Numbered from the stretch's first letter, positions 1-9,394 are shown. The stretch: 64,000 bases of DNA from Gallionellaceae bacterium (GCA_030823955.1 JAVBYO010000036.1:1-64000); one strand, 5' to 3'. A program made the numbers and translations. Notes: generated from the sequence alone by a model not told the origin.

Positions 1-50
1 CCCTTCTCCCTTCTCCCTTCTCCCTTCTCCCTTCTCCCTTCTCCCTTCCC
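1..50. repeat. CCCTTCT tandem repeat
   Basis: Six perfect head-to-tail copies of the heptamer CCCTTCT, then a seventh imperfect copy and a pyrimidine-rich tail to about position 65. The array touches the window edge, so its full length is unknown. It lies just past the 3' end of the acetyltransferase gene. A simple-sequence repeat of this type can vary in copy number by replication slippage. No function is visible. Confidence 0.85.
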
Positions 51-69
51 CCTTTCCCCTTCCCTGCTC

Positions 70-492
70 TTATAGTTTCAAGCGCATCTTGCGATGCGGA
101 ATGCCCGCATCCAAAAACACCTCACCCTCTTCCGCAAAACCGAGATTGCGGTAAAACGGCAAAGCCTGCACTTGGGCATCAAGATCGACTTCCGGGAAAT
201 GGCGGCTTTGGGCATAAGCCAGCAAAGCCTGCAACAGCGCCGTACCCACCTTCTTGCCGCGCCATGCGGGCAACACCGCGATACGCCCGATATGAGAATT
301 GGGCAGGATACGCCCGCAACCGATGGCCTGCCCGGTGTCGCTCACGGCCAGCACATGCTGCGCATTTTCGTCCAAACCATCCCACTCCAGCTCGGCAGAA
401 ACGCCCTGCTCGCGCATGAACACCGCCTCGCGTACTTCGCGCAACAGGGGCTCTGCGTCATGCCAGGTCACTTGATGTATCGTGAAGTCCAT
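70..492 (-). CDS. GNAT family N-acetyltransferase (ElaA/YjcF-like)
   Basis: Predicted 140-residue acetyl-CoA-dependent N-acetyltransferase; substrate unknown. The acetyl-CoA binding motif RGKKVGTALL lies in the middle, preceded by strand IGRIAVLP, and the C-terminal strand PFYRNLGF is typical of GNAT folds. The N-terminal REAVFMREQ resembles the ElaA/YjcF subgroup. The start at 492 was preferred over an upstream in-frame start (552) because an AGGGGGA ribosome-binding site sits just before it and homology begins there. It is the last gene of the leftward group with the L,D-transpeptidase and tadA, separated from them by a palindromic repeat. Family assignment is firm; the substrate cannot be inferred. 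Confidence 0.85.
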   Translation of the reverse strand: MDFTIHQVTWHDAEPLLREVREAVFMREQGVSAELEWDGLDENAQHVLAVSDTGQAIGCGRILPNSHIGRIAVLPAWRGKKVGTALLQALLAYAQSRHFPEVDLDAQVQALPFYRNLGFAEEGEVFLDAGIPHRKMRLKL

Positions 493-532
493 ACTCCCCC
501 TAAACGATTGCGGCTGACCACCCTGCCGACTT

Positions 533-587
533 TGTAGGAGCGTGCCCTGCACGCGACAGGAATTCGCGTGCAGGGCACGCTCCTACA
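533..587. repeat. REP-like perfect inverted repeat
   Basis: Two perfect 24-bp arms (533-556 and 564-587) around a 7-nt loop. The arms start TGTAGGAGCG and end in the complement. The element lies between two minus-strand genes, directly after the L,D-transpeptidase stop. It has no T-run, so it looks more like a dispersed REP-type palindrome than a classical terminator, although it could stop transcription or protect an mRNA 3' end. Confidence 0.85.
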
Positions 588-600
588 ACACCCGCCGCAA

Positions 601-2008
<1,408 letters not shown>

Positions 2009-2106
2009 AATTTATCCTTCAATAAAAACAAAGCATTGCAGAACAGATGCCAGATTGCACACCTCGAAGGTGCCTTTCAAGGCATTTTTTCGGGTGTCTA
2101 CTTTAC

Positions 2107-2113
2107 GTTAGAC
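2107..2113 (+). other. attI-like recombination core (GTTAGAC)
   Basis: GTTAGAC matches the integron core consensus GTTRRRY and lies about 100 bp upstream of intI and 14 bp before the first cassette ORF, where an attI insertion point belongs. The 2009-2106 leader between intI and this core carries no ORF. Assignment rests on position plus the 7-bp match. Confidence 0.6.
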
Positions 2114-2126
2114 AGCTCACACGCAT

Positions 2127-2621
2127 ATGGAACCATTGGACCGGTATGAAATGCTGTGCGAAGGCGCAGCCGAAAGCTCAAAAGGCTTCTTGGAACGACG
2201 CGCGCAAAGAAAGTATGCCGCGTTGGCCGTCGCCCAGCTTCTTGCTGAGTATCTGGGTATGCCGCACGGTGAAGCAAACGTAGTAGAAGTTGACGCCAAT
2301 TTTCGTACCACTAGCGAAAAGAAGCCGATTAGCTCCGACATCAGCCTTCTTCCCGGTAACGACGGACTCTGGTATTTCGGACTAAATCTACGCTTTGATA
2401 AGCCGGAAGCGGCGTACTTCGGGGAATTAACCCTTTACCTTGGCGTAGACATCACGGACCAAGGGTTCGTTGTTAAACACGAGAAGCAGCATCGCGTCAC
2501 AGAATTGTCGAAAGTCAGCCTCGATTCATTTATGCGAGAAGTCTACGAGGATCTACTCGACAATTACTCTTGTCCACCATCTAAGCGGCGTGCAAGCATA
2601 GGGTTCGTCAATGAAAAATGA
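2127..2621 (+). CDS. integron cassette protein of unknown function
   Basis: Unrecognised 164-residue soluble, acidic protein. It has no signal peptide, membrane segment or familiar catalytic motif. The N-terminal half is helical and charged (RYEMLCEGAAESSKGFL, RRAQRKYAALAVAQLL); the middle looks like alternating strands (GLWYFGLNLRF, FGELTLYLGVDI). The gene is the first cassette after the attI-like core and is followed four bases past its stop by an attC site, the exact arrangement of an integron gene cassette. Such cassettes often encode orphan families. The alternative start set is limited because the attI core lies 14 bp upstream. Confidence 0.75.
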   Translation: MEPLDRYEMLCEGAAESSKGFLERRAQRKYAALAVAQLLAEYLGMPHGEANVVEVDANFRTTSEKKPISSDISLLPGNDGLWYFGLNLRFDKPEAAYFGELTLYLGVDITDQGFVVKHEKQHRVTELSKVSLDSFMREVYEDLLDNYSCPPSKRRASIGFVNEK

Positions 2622-2624
2622 GCC

Positions 2625-2690
2625 GTCTAACCTCTCATTGCACCGGACCTGCGCGAAAAGCCGCGCAGGCCGGTGATTCAAACGTTCGAC
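2625..2690 (+). other. attC site (59-base element)
   Basis: 66-bp imperfect palindrome. The inverse core GTCTAAC (2625-2631, RYYYAAC) is at the left and the core GTTCGAC (2684-2690, one mismatch to GTTRRRY) at the right. Between them lie arms CACCGGACCTGCGCG and its near-complement around an AAAA loop. The left arm carries one extra A with no partner, like the extrahelical base that sets attC strand choice. It closes the first cassette. Confidence 0.85.
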
Positions 2691-2717
2691 CCCGTAAAAA
2701 AACGGTGTGCATCTTGA

Positions 2718-2749
2718 TTGACAAATGTATTTACTGTAGCTACAGTAAA
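2718..2749 (+). promoter_or_regulatory. brnTA promoter with overlapping palindromic operator
   Basis: TTGACA (2718-2723), a 17-bp spacer and TACAGT (2741-2746) form a sigma-70 type promoter. A perfect 20-bp palindrome (2730-2749, TTTACTGTAG and its complement) covers the spacer and the -10 box, a natural binding site for the BrnT-BrnA repressor complex. The -10 ends 5 nt before the brnT ATG at 2752, so the transcript would start at or beside the initiation codon. Confidence 0.75.
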
Positions 2750-2751
2750 GC

Positions 2752-3021
2752 ATGGAAATCGAGTTCGATCCAGTCAAAGACGCAACAAACCAGACAAAGC
2801 ATGGCGTCTCTCTTGCATTGGCTGACGAACTCGATTGGGAAGCTGCGCTGGTTTGGGTTGATGACCGCTTCGAGTACGGCGAGTTGCGCATGATTGCACT
2901 CGCACCAAAGACCGGCATCCTCTACTACGTGGCATTTGTTGAACGTGGCAAGATGCGAAGGATTATCAGCCTGCGCCGAGCCAACCGTCGCGAGGTAACA
3001 CACTATGTCAAAAATATCTAA
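2752..3021 (+). CDS. brnT: BrnT family toxin
   Basis: 89-residue type II toxin; BrnT proteins are RelE-fold ribonucleases that cut RNA and halt translation. Visible family features are the N-terminal IEFDPVKDATNQTKHGVSL, the central FEYGELRMIAL and the C-terminal MRRIISLRRANRREVTHY, which holds the conserved RxxS and basic residues. The stop lies inside the start of brnA (17-bp overlap), the standard toxin-first brnTA order. It is the second gene block of the integron array, and toxin-antitoxin cassettes are known to stabilise such arrays. It is probably autoregulated through the 2730-2749 palindrome. Confidence 0.92.
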   Translation: MEIEFDPVKDATNQTKHGVSLALADELDWEAALVWVDDRFEYGELRMIALAPKTGILYYVAFVERGKMRRIISLRRANRREVTHYVKNI

Positions 3022-3304
3022 GCGCCCATCCGTCGTGATGCCTACTTTGCAAGAAGACAAGCTTATTACCGCTGCGGCCAAGGCTGATCCAGATGCTCAG
3101 CCGCTCACGCCAAAACAGTTGAAGTCAATGGTTCCAATGCGAGCACTGCGCGGACGCCCCAAATCCGAGAACGCGAAGCAACTGGTATCAGTGCGTTACA
3201 GCCAAGAGGTTTTGACGTTTTTCAAATCCACTGGCGAAGGCTGGCAGTCACGCATGGATGAAGTGCTACGCAACTACGTCTCGCGCCATTCACGTAGAGC
3301 GTGA
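3005..3304 (+). CDS. brnA: BrnA family antitoxin
   Basis: 99-residue antitoxin expected to bind and neutralise BrnT and to repress the operon. The N-terminal part is variable and charged. The C-terminal half (RGRPKSENAKQLVSVRYSQEVLTFFKSTGEGWQ then MDEVLRNYV) is the ribbon-helix-helix DNA-binding region of the BrnA family, with the strand LVSVRYS and the helix-turn GEGWQSRMDEVL. It starts 17 bp inside brnT, so translation is coupled. No recognisable attC follows it. Instead an IS3 remnant begins about 40 bp downstream, which may have removed that site. Confidence 0.9.
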   Translation: MSKISKRPSVVMPTLQEDKLITAAAKADPDAQPLTPKQLKSMVPMRALRGRPKSENAKQLVSVRYSQEVLTFFKSTGEGWQSRMDEVLRNYVSRHSRRA

Positions 3305-3340
3305 GCTTAAAGCCGAATCCTATTCTTCCCCCAAAATAAT

Positions 3341-3520
3341 TGACACCGCCCCCTAACGGAACGGAGGTGTTTTATGGGCAAATCAAGTCTGTCAAAGGTG
3401 CATCGCTACAGCATGCACTTCAAGGCTACCGCAGTACGTTTAAGTGAGCTTCCCAATGTCCTGATTCAGGATGTCGCCGAATATTTGGGGATCGACTGGG
3501 CTAACCCGGTTTTTCCTTGA
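3341..3520 (+). mobile_element. IS3-family remnant (5' end and truncated orfA)
   Basis: TGACACCGCCCCCTAACGGA at 3341 resembles an IS3-family terminal end, followed by a ribosome-binding site and an ATG at 3374. The reading frame begins MGKSSLSKVHRYSMHFKAT and continues through VAEYLGID, the opening of an IS3-type OrfA helix-turn-helix protein. Similarity stops near 3494. The frame then runs through unrelated codons to a stop at 3518-3520, after 48 residues in all. The rest of orfA, all of orfB and the right end are gone, so it is immobile. Confidence 0.75.
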
Positions 3521-3546
3521 CATACTATAATTGGTATAATGATAAT
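3517..3546 (+). promoter_or_regulatory. promoter of the HigB-like toxin operon
   Basis: TTGACA (3517-3522), an 18-bp spacer and GATAAT (3541-3546). The spacer holds two TATAAT-type hexamers in tandem (3526-3531, 3535-3540), which could be alternative -10 boxes or repressor half-sites. The last -10 ends 5 nt before the toxin ATG, the same geometry as the brnT promoter. Confidence 0.65.
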
Positions 3547-3551
3547 GCGGC

Positions 3552-3836
3552 ATGTGGGAAATCGAAGAACACCGCCGCGTTGACAAACAGCTTTCCGGCT
3601 CCGTCCCTATTGAGGTTCTGAAGCGTTATGAGAAATGGAAAGACATTGCCAGAGTTTCTGGGCCGCTTGGTTTGCGAGCCATAAAGGGATTTCATGACGA
3701 AGCCCTGTCTGGCGAGTGGAAAGGTCACCGTTCTTCCCGGCTAGGGCTCCAGTGGCGGGTGATTTACCGGGTTGTTGCCAATGTGTTGTTGATTCAAGTT
3801 GTTCAAGTTACCGCCCACGATTACAGGAGGCCATGA
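3552..3836 (+). CDS. RelE/HigB-like toxin
   Basis: 94-residue toxin of the RelE/ParE superfamily, expected to cleave mRNA on the ribosome. Family signs are EHRRVDKQL at the N terminus, LSGEWKGHRSSRLGLQWRVIYR in the core with its cluster of basic residues, and the terminal strand VVQVTAHDYRR. No Shine-Dalgarno sequence precedes the ATG, and the promoter is so close that a leaderless transcript is likely. The stop is one base before the antitoxin ATG. Whether it is best named HigB or RelE cannot be settled by eye. The downstream Xre partner favours a HigBA-type module. Confidence 0.88.
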   Translation: MWEIEEHRRVDKQLSGSVPIEVLKRYEKWKDIARVSGPLGLRAIKGFHDEALSGEWKGHRSSRLGLQWRVIYRVVANVLLIQVVQVTAHDYRRP

Positions 3837-3837
3837 T

Positions 3838-4098
3838 ATGAAAGAGTTCCGCCCCGCAAAAAAACGAGTTGAAGTCTCGGTGGGGGAGTCTGTTCGCATT
3901 TTGCGTGAGCTCCAAGAGTTGAGCCAAAGCCAACTCGCCGAACTTACTGGCATTCCTCAATCCACTATTTCAGCCATCGAAAACGACAGAGTGAATTTGG
4001 GTGTCGAGCGCGCAAAGGTTTTTGCCCGTGCCCTCCAGTGCCATCCTGCCGTGCTCGTGTTTCCCGGCTGGGAAGCTCCACTTGCACGAGCGGCATAA
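3838..4098 (+). CDS. Xre-family antitoxin (HigA-like)
   Basis: 86-residue helix-turn-helix antitoxin. The Xre domain covers most of the protein: VGESVRILRELQELSQSQLAELTGIPQSTISAIEND shows the classic recognition helix and following turn. The start at 3838 was chosen because AGGAGG lies 7 nt upstream; an in-frame ATG at 3799 would overlap the toxin by 38 bp and has no site. It is expected to bind the toxin and repress the promoter at 3517-3546. The stop codon touches a partial attC core, consistent with a cassette end. Confidence 0.9.
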   Translation: MKEFRPAKKRVEVSVGESVRILRELQELSQSQLAELTGIPQSTISAIENDRVNLGVERAKVFARALQCHPAVLVFPGWEAPLARAA

Positions 4099-4122
4099 TC
4101 TAACGTTCAAGCGGGACGCGCC
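4098..4122 (+). other. partial attC (inverse core and left arm)
   Basis: ATCTAAC (4098-4104) fits the inverse core RYYYAAC and is followed by GTTCAAGCGGGACGCGCC, the usual left arm of environmental attC sites. No complementary right arm follows. A weak GTTAGCT occurs at about 4179. The site seems truncated and marks the right border of the integron-derived segment; 4123-4198 shows nothing else. Confidence 0.55.
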
Positions 4123-4198
4123 TTAGCTTCGGAGTGCCCATAGGGTCAGACTGAAACTCCCCGAATTACCAGACCTCCGTTAGCTTCCATCCAAACAT

Positions 4199-4540
4199 AT
4201 GAAAAAACCTTCGCTCCAGCAACGTTTGCATGCAAAAAAACGCAATCAGGCACTCATCATCGGTGTCACTTGGTACACCGAACAGACTTGGGCAACGGTG
4301 AAAGCCAGCGCGACGGATCCGGAATGTTTCGAGGATTCGTTCAAGAAATGGGAGGCGATGGCAGTGGCTGCGCGCAGGGAGTTCCAGCGTTCGGGTGTGC
4401 GCGCGATCGAATGCCAAATCGTCCCCGAAGAATTTTTTGCCTGGTGCGCGCAGAACGCCCAGGAGAACAATGCCACGTCGCGAGCCGAGTTCGTTTCGGT
4501 GAGTCTTACTGCTGCCATGTCGGCGCGTCCTGCCGCGTAA
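4199..4540 (+). CDS. conserved hypothetical protein
   Basis: 113-residue soluble protein without signal peptide or membrane segment. It contains IGVTWYTEQTWATVKASATDPECFE, then KKWEAMAVAARREF, then a C-terminal NNATSRAEFVS. I recall this pattern (TWY, DPE.F, W..MA, N..ARAEFV) from widespread small proteins of unknown function, but no activity is known to me. It is the first gene right of the integron remnant and lies 11 bp upstream of the NlpC/P60 lipoprotein, probably co-transcribed. No clear ribosome-binding site precedes the ATG. Confidence 0.7.
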   Translation: MKKPSLQQRLHAKKRNQALIIGVTWYTEQTWATVKASATDPECFEDSFKKWEAMAVAARREFQRSGVRAIECQIVPEEFFAWCAQNAQENNATSRAEFVSVSLTAAMSARPAA

Positions 4541-4551
4541 GCCCCTGCCCC

Positions 4552-5019
4552 ATGAAAAGAACGCTGCTCATCTTGTTGCTCGCTCTGCTCGCTGCCTGTA
4601 GCTCCTCACCTCGGCATACCTCAGCGCCTTCGGCGTCAGAGACGGAGATGAACGAGCTGGTGATGTATGCGATGAGTCTGGCGGATATCCCCTACCGTTA
4701 CGGCGGTGCGTCGCCCGATGACGGTTTCGATTGCAGCGGTTTTGTCGGGCATGTGTTTCAGCACACCCTGAAGATCACTTTGCCGCGTACCAGCCGCGAA
4801 TTGAGCCGCGTCGGCAAATCACTCAAGAGCGAGCAACTGCGCCCCGGCGATCTGGTCTTTTTCAATACGCTGGATCGTCCTTATTCCCATGTGGGAATAT
4901 TCGTCGGGGACGGCAAATTCGTACATTCTCCCAAGACCGGTAGCCGCATCCGTGTGGAAAAACTGGGAGAACGTTATTGGACCAGCCGCTACAACGGCGC
5001 GCGCCGCATCAGGGCGTAG
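4552..5019 (+). CDS. NlpC/P60 family lipoprotein peptidase
   Basis: 155-residue lipoprotein. The signal peptide ends in a lipobox LLAAC with Cys16 as the lipidated residue. The NlpC/P60 domain fills the rest: catalytic Cys61 in FDCSGFV, His113 in YSHVGIF and a second His125 in KFVHSP. Such enzymes hydrolyse gamma-D-glutamyl-diaminopimelate or related bonds in peptidoglycan. The start at 4552 gives the complete signal peptide; the long upstream in-frame extension runs antiparallel to no homology. Its 3' end overlaps the convergent mltB by 11 bp, so two murein hydrolases meet tail to tail. Confidence 0.92.
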   Translation: MKRTLLILLLALLAACSSSPRHTSAPSASETEMNELVMYAMSLADIPYRYGGASPDDGFDCSGFVGHVFQHTLKITLPRTSRELSRVGKSLKSEQLRPGDLVFFNTLDRPYSHVGIFVGDGKFVHSPKTGSRIRVEKLGERYWTSRYNGARRIRA

Positions 5020-5974
5020 TGTTGTAGCTGCTGCGCAAAACCTCGGCCAGTTGGAACACCGACATCGCGTAGAAATTGCTGTTGTTGTAAAGCGTGATGA
5101 CGCGGAAGTTTTCGTAGGCCAGCCAGTATTCTTTCCCTGTCTCCACCGTAAAGTCGAGCAACACCGCAGGCGGAACCTTGCCCTGTGGCTTGTTGATCGG
5201 TGTGATACCCGCCGCCGCCCAAGCGGCTAGGCTGCGCGGCTCTGCGGCGATCACCGGTACAGATGCATTAGCCAGTAGCGCCAGTTGCGCGACCGGTTCG
5301 CTCCGTCTCCAGCCATATTGTTTGAGATAGTTGGCAACGCTGCCGATGGCATCTTCCGGCTCGTTGAGCAGATCAACCTTGCCATTGCCGTTGAAGTCGA
5401 TGGCATGTTTGCGGTAGCTGCTGGGCATGAACTGCGGAATGCCGAGTGCGCCCGCATACGAGGCTTTTAATTCGAACAGGTCGAAGCCCTGCTCACGCGC
5501 CAGTAACAGGTAGTGTTCCAATTCGCTGCGGAAGAAATCGGCCCGGCGCGGATAGTCAAACGCCAGTGTGGTCAGGGCATCCAGTGTGCGATGCCGCCCC
5601 ATCCTGCGGCCATACAACGTCTCCACGCCGATCACCGCGACGATGATCTCTTGCGGCACGCCGTACTGCTGTTCGGCACGCTGCAATTGCGGCGCATATT
5701 GTTTCCAGAACGCGATCCCTCCCTCGGTACGGGCGGGATTGATGAAGGACGCGCGATATTCCGCCCAAGGTTTGATGGTGGCCGGAGCCGAGATGGCCGC
5801 GATGATATCGGGACGATGTTCGGCGCGCTGGAACGTGAGATCCAGTTCTTCACGTTTGAACTGGTGTTTTGCCACCATCTCGTCGATGAACTGGGGGATG
5901 CCCGGCAGCTCGGCGGCGGTGGCATTAGACCCCAGTAGTGACAGGGGCAAGATGAGCGAGAATAGTCGGTACAT
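5009..5974 (-). CDS. mltB: lytic murein transglycosylase B
   Basis: 321-residue MltB-type lytic transglycosylase, which cleaves the glycan strand of peptidoglycan with formation of 1,6-anhydro-muramic acid. The signal peptide (residues 1-20, LFSLILPLSLLG, cleavage at ATA-AE) has no lipobox, so this is a soluble periplasmic rather than lipidated form. Catalytic Glu118 lies in VIGVETLYGR, and ALGIPQFMPSSYRKHA with DFNGNGKVDL marks the family core. Start and length are normal. It diverges from trxB, with 77 bp between them for both promoters. Confidence 0.95.
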   Translation of the reverse strand: MYRLFSLILPLSLLGSNATAAELPGIPQFIDEMVAKHQFKREELDLTFQRAEHRPDIIAAISAPATIKPWAEYRASFINPARTEGGIAFWKQYAPQLQRAEQQYGVPQEIIVAVIGVETLYGRRMGRHRTLDALTTLAFDYPRRADFFRSELEHYLLLAREQGFDLFELKASYAGALGIPQFMPSSYRKHAIDFNGNGKVDLLNEPEDAIGSVANYLKQYGWRRSEPVAQLALLANASVPVIAAEPRSLAAWAAAGITPINKPQGKVPPAVLLDFTVETGKEYWLAYENFRVITLYNNSNFYAMSVFQLAEVLRSSYNTTP

Positions 5975-6039
5975 AAGACGCGCATTTTACTCGACAGCCA
6001 TCCCTTGCACTGATAAATTTCGCCCTCTGTCACGCATAG

Positions 6040-7007
<968 letters not shown>

Positions 7008-7008
<1 letters not shown>

Positions 7009-7526
7009 TGCAAGAAAAACCGGAACAGGACACCGACTTGTTCCGGCAGTCGCTGGAAGGCGTGACACCGCTCAAAGCGACTGATCGTATCGCCCCCATC
7101 CGCGAACCGCGCAAACTCATCCCGCGCAACACCCACTCCAAGACCCTCATCGCCGACACCCTGTCCGACCACGGGGCCAGTGACACGCCGCCCGACGAAT
7201 ATCTGGGCAACGGCCTGAACCGCATGACGCTGCGCAAATTACGGCGCGGGGAATGGCCGCCGCAAGACAGTCTGGATTTGCACGGTCTCAATAGCGATGA
7301 GGCAAGAAGACTGCTGGTGGAATTTCTGCATCACGCGACACAACACGGCCTGCGTTGCGTCAACGTGATACACGGCAAGGGCTGGCGTAGCGAGGGGCGC
7401 GAAGGTGTGCTGAAATCACTCACCCGTCACTGGCTGATACAACATCCGCAGGTGCTGGCGTTCTGCGCGGCACCGCAGAATGCGGGCGGGGGCGGCGCGG
7501 TGTGGGTGTTGCTGAAAAACCGCTAG
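7008..7526 (+). CDS. Smr/MutS2-domain protein
   Basis: 172-residue protein with a C-terminal Smr domain: LDLHGLNSDEARRLL and VIHGKGWRSEG carry the LDLHG and HGKG signatures of nucleic-acid endonucleases related to MutS2 tails and E. coli SmrA/SmrB. The N-terminal 80 residues are charged and disordered-looking. ATG at 7008 overlaps the trxB stop by one base; a GTG one codon earlier is equally possible. The family nicks DNA or cuts mRNA on collided ribosomes; which applies here is not visible. Confidence 0.9.
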
Positions 7527-7537
7527 CGGCGCACCGG

Positions 7538-8179
7538 CTAACGATCATCCCAAGTCTGCTGCAAGGCCTGGGTGAACACCTCTACCGATTGTGCCCCCGA
7601 GACGCCGACCTTACCCCCGAACAGGAAGAACGGCACGCCCGATATCCCTGACTGGGCCGCACGCGCTTCGTCTGCCCGCACTTCGCTTGCATAGGCATCG
7701 CTCTCCAGCATCGCCAGTGCATCCTCCCGGCTGATACCGAACGAGGGAGCGAGGCGCGCCAGTTCAGCACGTTCCCCCACCGCCAAGGCTGCGGAAAAAT
7801 AGCCCTGCATGATACGTTCGCTGGCGGCAGCGCCAAGTCCGCGCACGGCGGCGAAATGCAGCAGCCGATGCGCATCAAAGGTATTGCCGGGAAGTGCGGC
7901 ACTCAGGCGATAATCCAGCCCGATCTCTTTGGCGACAGCCGTGACACGGGCGTTCATCGCGGCGGCCTCCTGCGGGCTGACGCCGTATTTGCGTGACAAC
8001 ATCTGCTCCAGAGTCTCCGGATATCGGGGCGGAGCTTGCGGATCAAGCTCGAAGCTGCGCCAAGTCACACTGACACTTTCCTTGTGTGCAAAAGCGGCAA
8101 GCGCCTGTTCAAAACGCCGCTTGCCGATATAACACCAGGGACAGATCACATCCGACCATATCTCGATTTGCATCGCCAC
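7538..8179 (-). CDS. DsbA-family oxidoreductase, FrnE-like
   Basis: 213-residue thioredoxin-fold protein with CPWC at residues 13-16 in IEIWSDVICPWCYIG and a large helical insertion, the FrnE/2-hydroxychromene-2-carboxylate isomerase-like arrangement. The cis-Pro loop GVPFFLFG is near the C terminus. There is no signal peptide, so it acts in the cytoplasm, unlike classical DsbA. It converges on the trxB-Smr operon and follows the Old Yellow Enzyme gene by 19 bp, suggesting a small redox-stress unit. Natural substrate unknown. Confidence 0.9.
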   Translation of the reverse strand: MAMQIEIWSDVICPWCYIGKRRFEQALAAFAHKESVSVTWRSFELDPQAPPRYPETLEQMLSRKYGVSPQEAAAMNARVTAVAKEIGLDYRLSAALPGNTFDAHRLLHFAAVRGLGAAASERIMQGYFSAALAVGERAELARLAPSFGISREDALAMLESDAYASEVRADEARAAQSGISGVPFFLFGGKVGVSGAQSVEVFTQALQQTWDDR

Positions 8180-8198
8180 TCCTTCACTGCCGCAACCT

Positions 8199-9266
8199 TC
8201 AATAATCGGTATAACCCTGCTCGCCCGGTGTATAGAACGTATTGGGATTGGCGGCAGTCAGCGCAGCCCCATCACGCAATTTCTGCACCAAGTCGGGATT
8301 GGAGATGAACGGACGACCGAAGGCCACCAGATCGCCGCGTTGCGCGTCGAGATCGGCGTTGGCACGTGCACCATCGTATCCGCCGGAGAGGATGTAACGA
8401 TTGTTGAACTGTGCACGCAGCTTGGCTTTTAATCCCGGACTGACTTCCGGCGCGCCCATGGAGCTGTGATCCACCACATGGATGAACACCAGACCGATGC
8501 CGTTCAATTCCTCAATCAGCCGCAGATACAGTGCATCCATCTCGGCATCGGGCAACGTGCCGTTGAACACGCCATAAGGCGAGATGCGCATACCGACACG
8601 CTCCGCACCGATGGCCGCGACCGCCGCTTTGGCCACTTCCACCGCAAAACGGATACGATTCTCGATACTGCCGCCCCATTGATCGGTGCGCTGGTTCGTC
8701 GCGCTATTGAGGAACTGATCGATCAGATAACCATTGGCACCGTGCAGTTCGACCCCGTCGAAACCGGCGGCGATGGCGTTCTTCGCCCCTGCGGCAAATT
8801 CGGCGATGGCCTGTTCGATGTCACCCTCGGTCATCGCCTCGGGCACCGGATAGGGCTGCATAGCGCTGCTGTCCGTCCACATCTCGCCCGGTGCGGCGAG
8901 CGCGGAAGGAGCGACTATCCTGGTCCCCGCCACCATATTCGCCGGATGACTGACACGTCCATCGTGCATCAGTTGCACGAATATCCTGCCGCCGGCGGCA
9001 TGCACAGCGTCGGTCACGCGTTTCCACCCCTGCACTTGCGCGTCACTGAACAGGCCGGGCTGACGTGCGTAGCCCATACCGTTGGCGGAAGGTGCGACAC
9101 CTTCGCTGATGATCAGTCCGGCACCGGCACGTTGCGCGTAATACTTTTCCATCAGTGCATTCGGCACATTGCCGATGGCGCGGCAGCGTGTCATGGGTGC
9201 CATCACAACACGGTTTTTCAATTGCAGCTTGCCGAGTGTGGCTGGGGTGAACAGGGTTTGGGTCAT
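8199..9266 (-). CDS. nemA: alkene reductase, Old Yellow Enzyme family
   Basis: 355-residue FMN-dependent TIM-barrel reductase of the NemA/XenB type, which uses NAD(P)H to reduce activated C=C bonds, quinones or nitro compounds. Family signatures include LKNRVVMAPMTRCRA at the N terminus, VELHGANGYLIDQFLN with the conserved His-Gly-Ala-Asn, and VAFGRPFISNPDL for flavin phosphate binding. AAGGAG lies 6 nt before the start. Electrophile or oxidant stress would be the usual inducer; no regulator is adjacent. Confidence 0.93.
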   Translation of the reverse strand: MTQTLFTPATLGKLQLKNRVVMAPMTRCRAIGNVPNALMEKYYAQRAGAGLIISEGVAPSANGMGYARQPGLFSDAQVQGWKRVTDAVHAAGGRIFVQLMHDGRVSHPANMVAGTRIVAPSALAAPGEMWTDSSAMQPYPVPEAMTEGDIEQAIAEFAAGAKNAIAAGFDGVELHGANGYLIDQFLNSATNQRTDQWGGSIENRIRFAVEVAKAAVAAIGAERVGMRISPYGVFNGTLPDAEMDALYLRLIEELNGIGLVFIHVVDHSSMGAPEVSPGLKAKLRAQFNNRYILSGGYDGARANADLDAQRGDLVAFGRPFISNPDLVQKLRDGAALTAANPNTFYTPGEQGYTDY

Positions 9267-9313
9267 GCTGTACTCCTTAAAATCAAAAAAACATCCGCAG
9301 ATTTCGCGGAATT

Positions 9314-9390
9314 GTAGGTCGGGTTAGCGCAGCGTAACCCAACGAATAAAGCTCGATAACGTCGGGTTACGCTACGCTAACCCGACCTAC
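9314..9390. repeat. REP-like inverted repeat
   Basis: 27-bp arms (9314-9340 and 9364-9390) with a single mismatch, separated by 23 nt. The arms begin GTAGGTCGGGTTAGCG. It fills the gap between the YceI and Old Yellow Enzyme genes, both leftward, and is followed by TTTTT in the + direction. This GTAGGTCGGGTT palindrome type is dispersed in many beta- and gammaproteobacterial genomes. Confidence 0.85.
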
Positions 9391-9394
9391 GTTT

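Noticed and set aside
1-50. CRISPR array
   Set aside because: The 7-bp units are contiguous without spacers and no cas genes exist in the window.
3305-3345. attC site expected after brnTA
   Set aside because: No RYYYAAC/GTTRRRY pair with complementary arms is present; the CCCTAAC nearby belongs to the IS3-like end.
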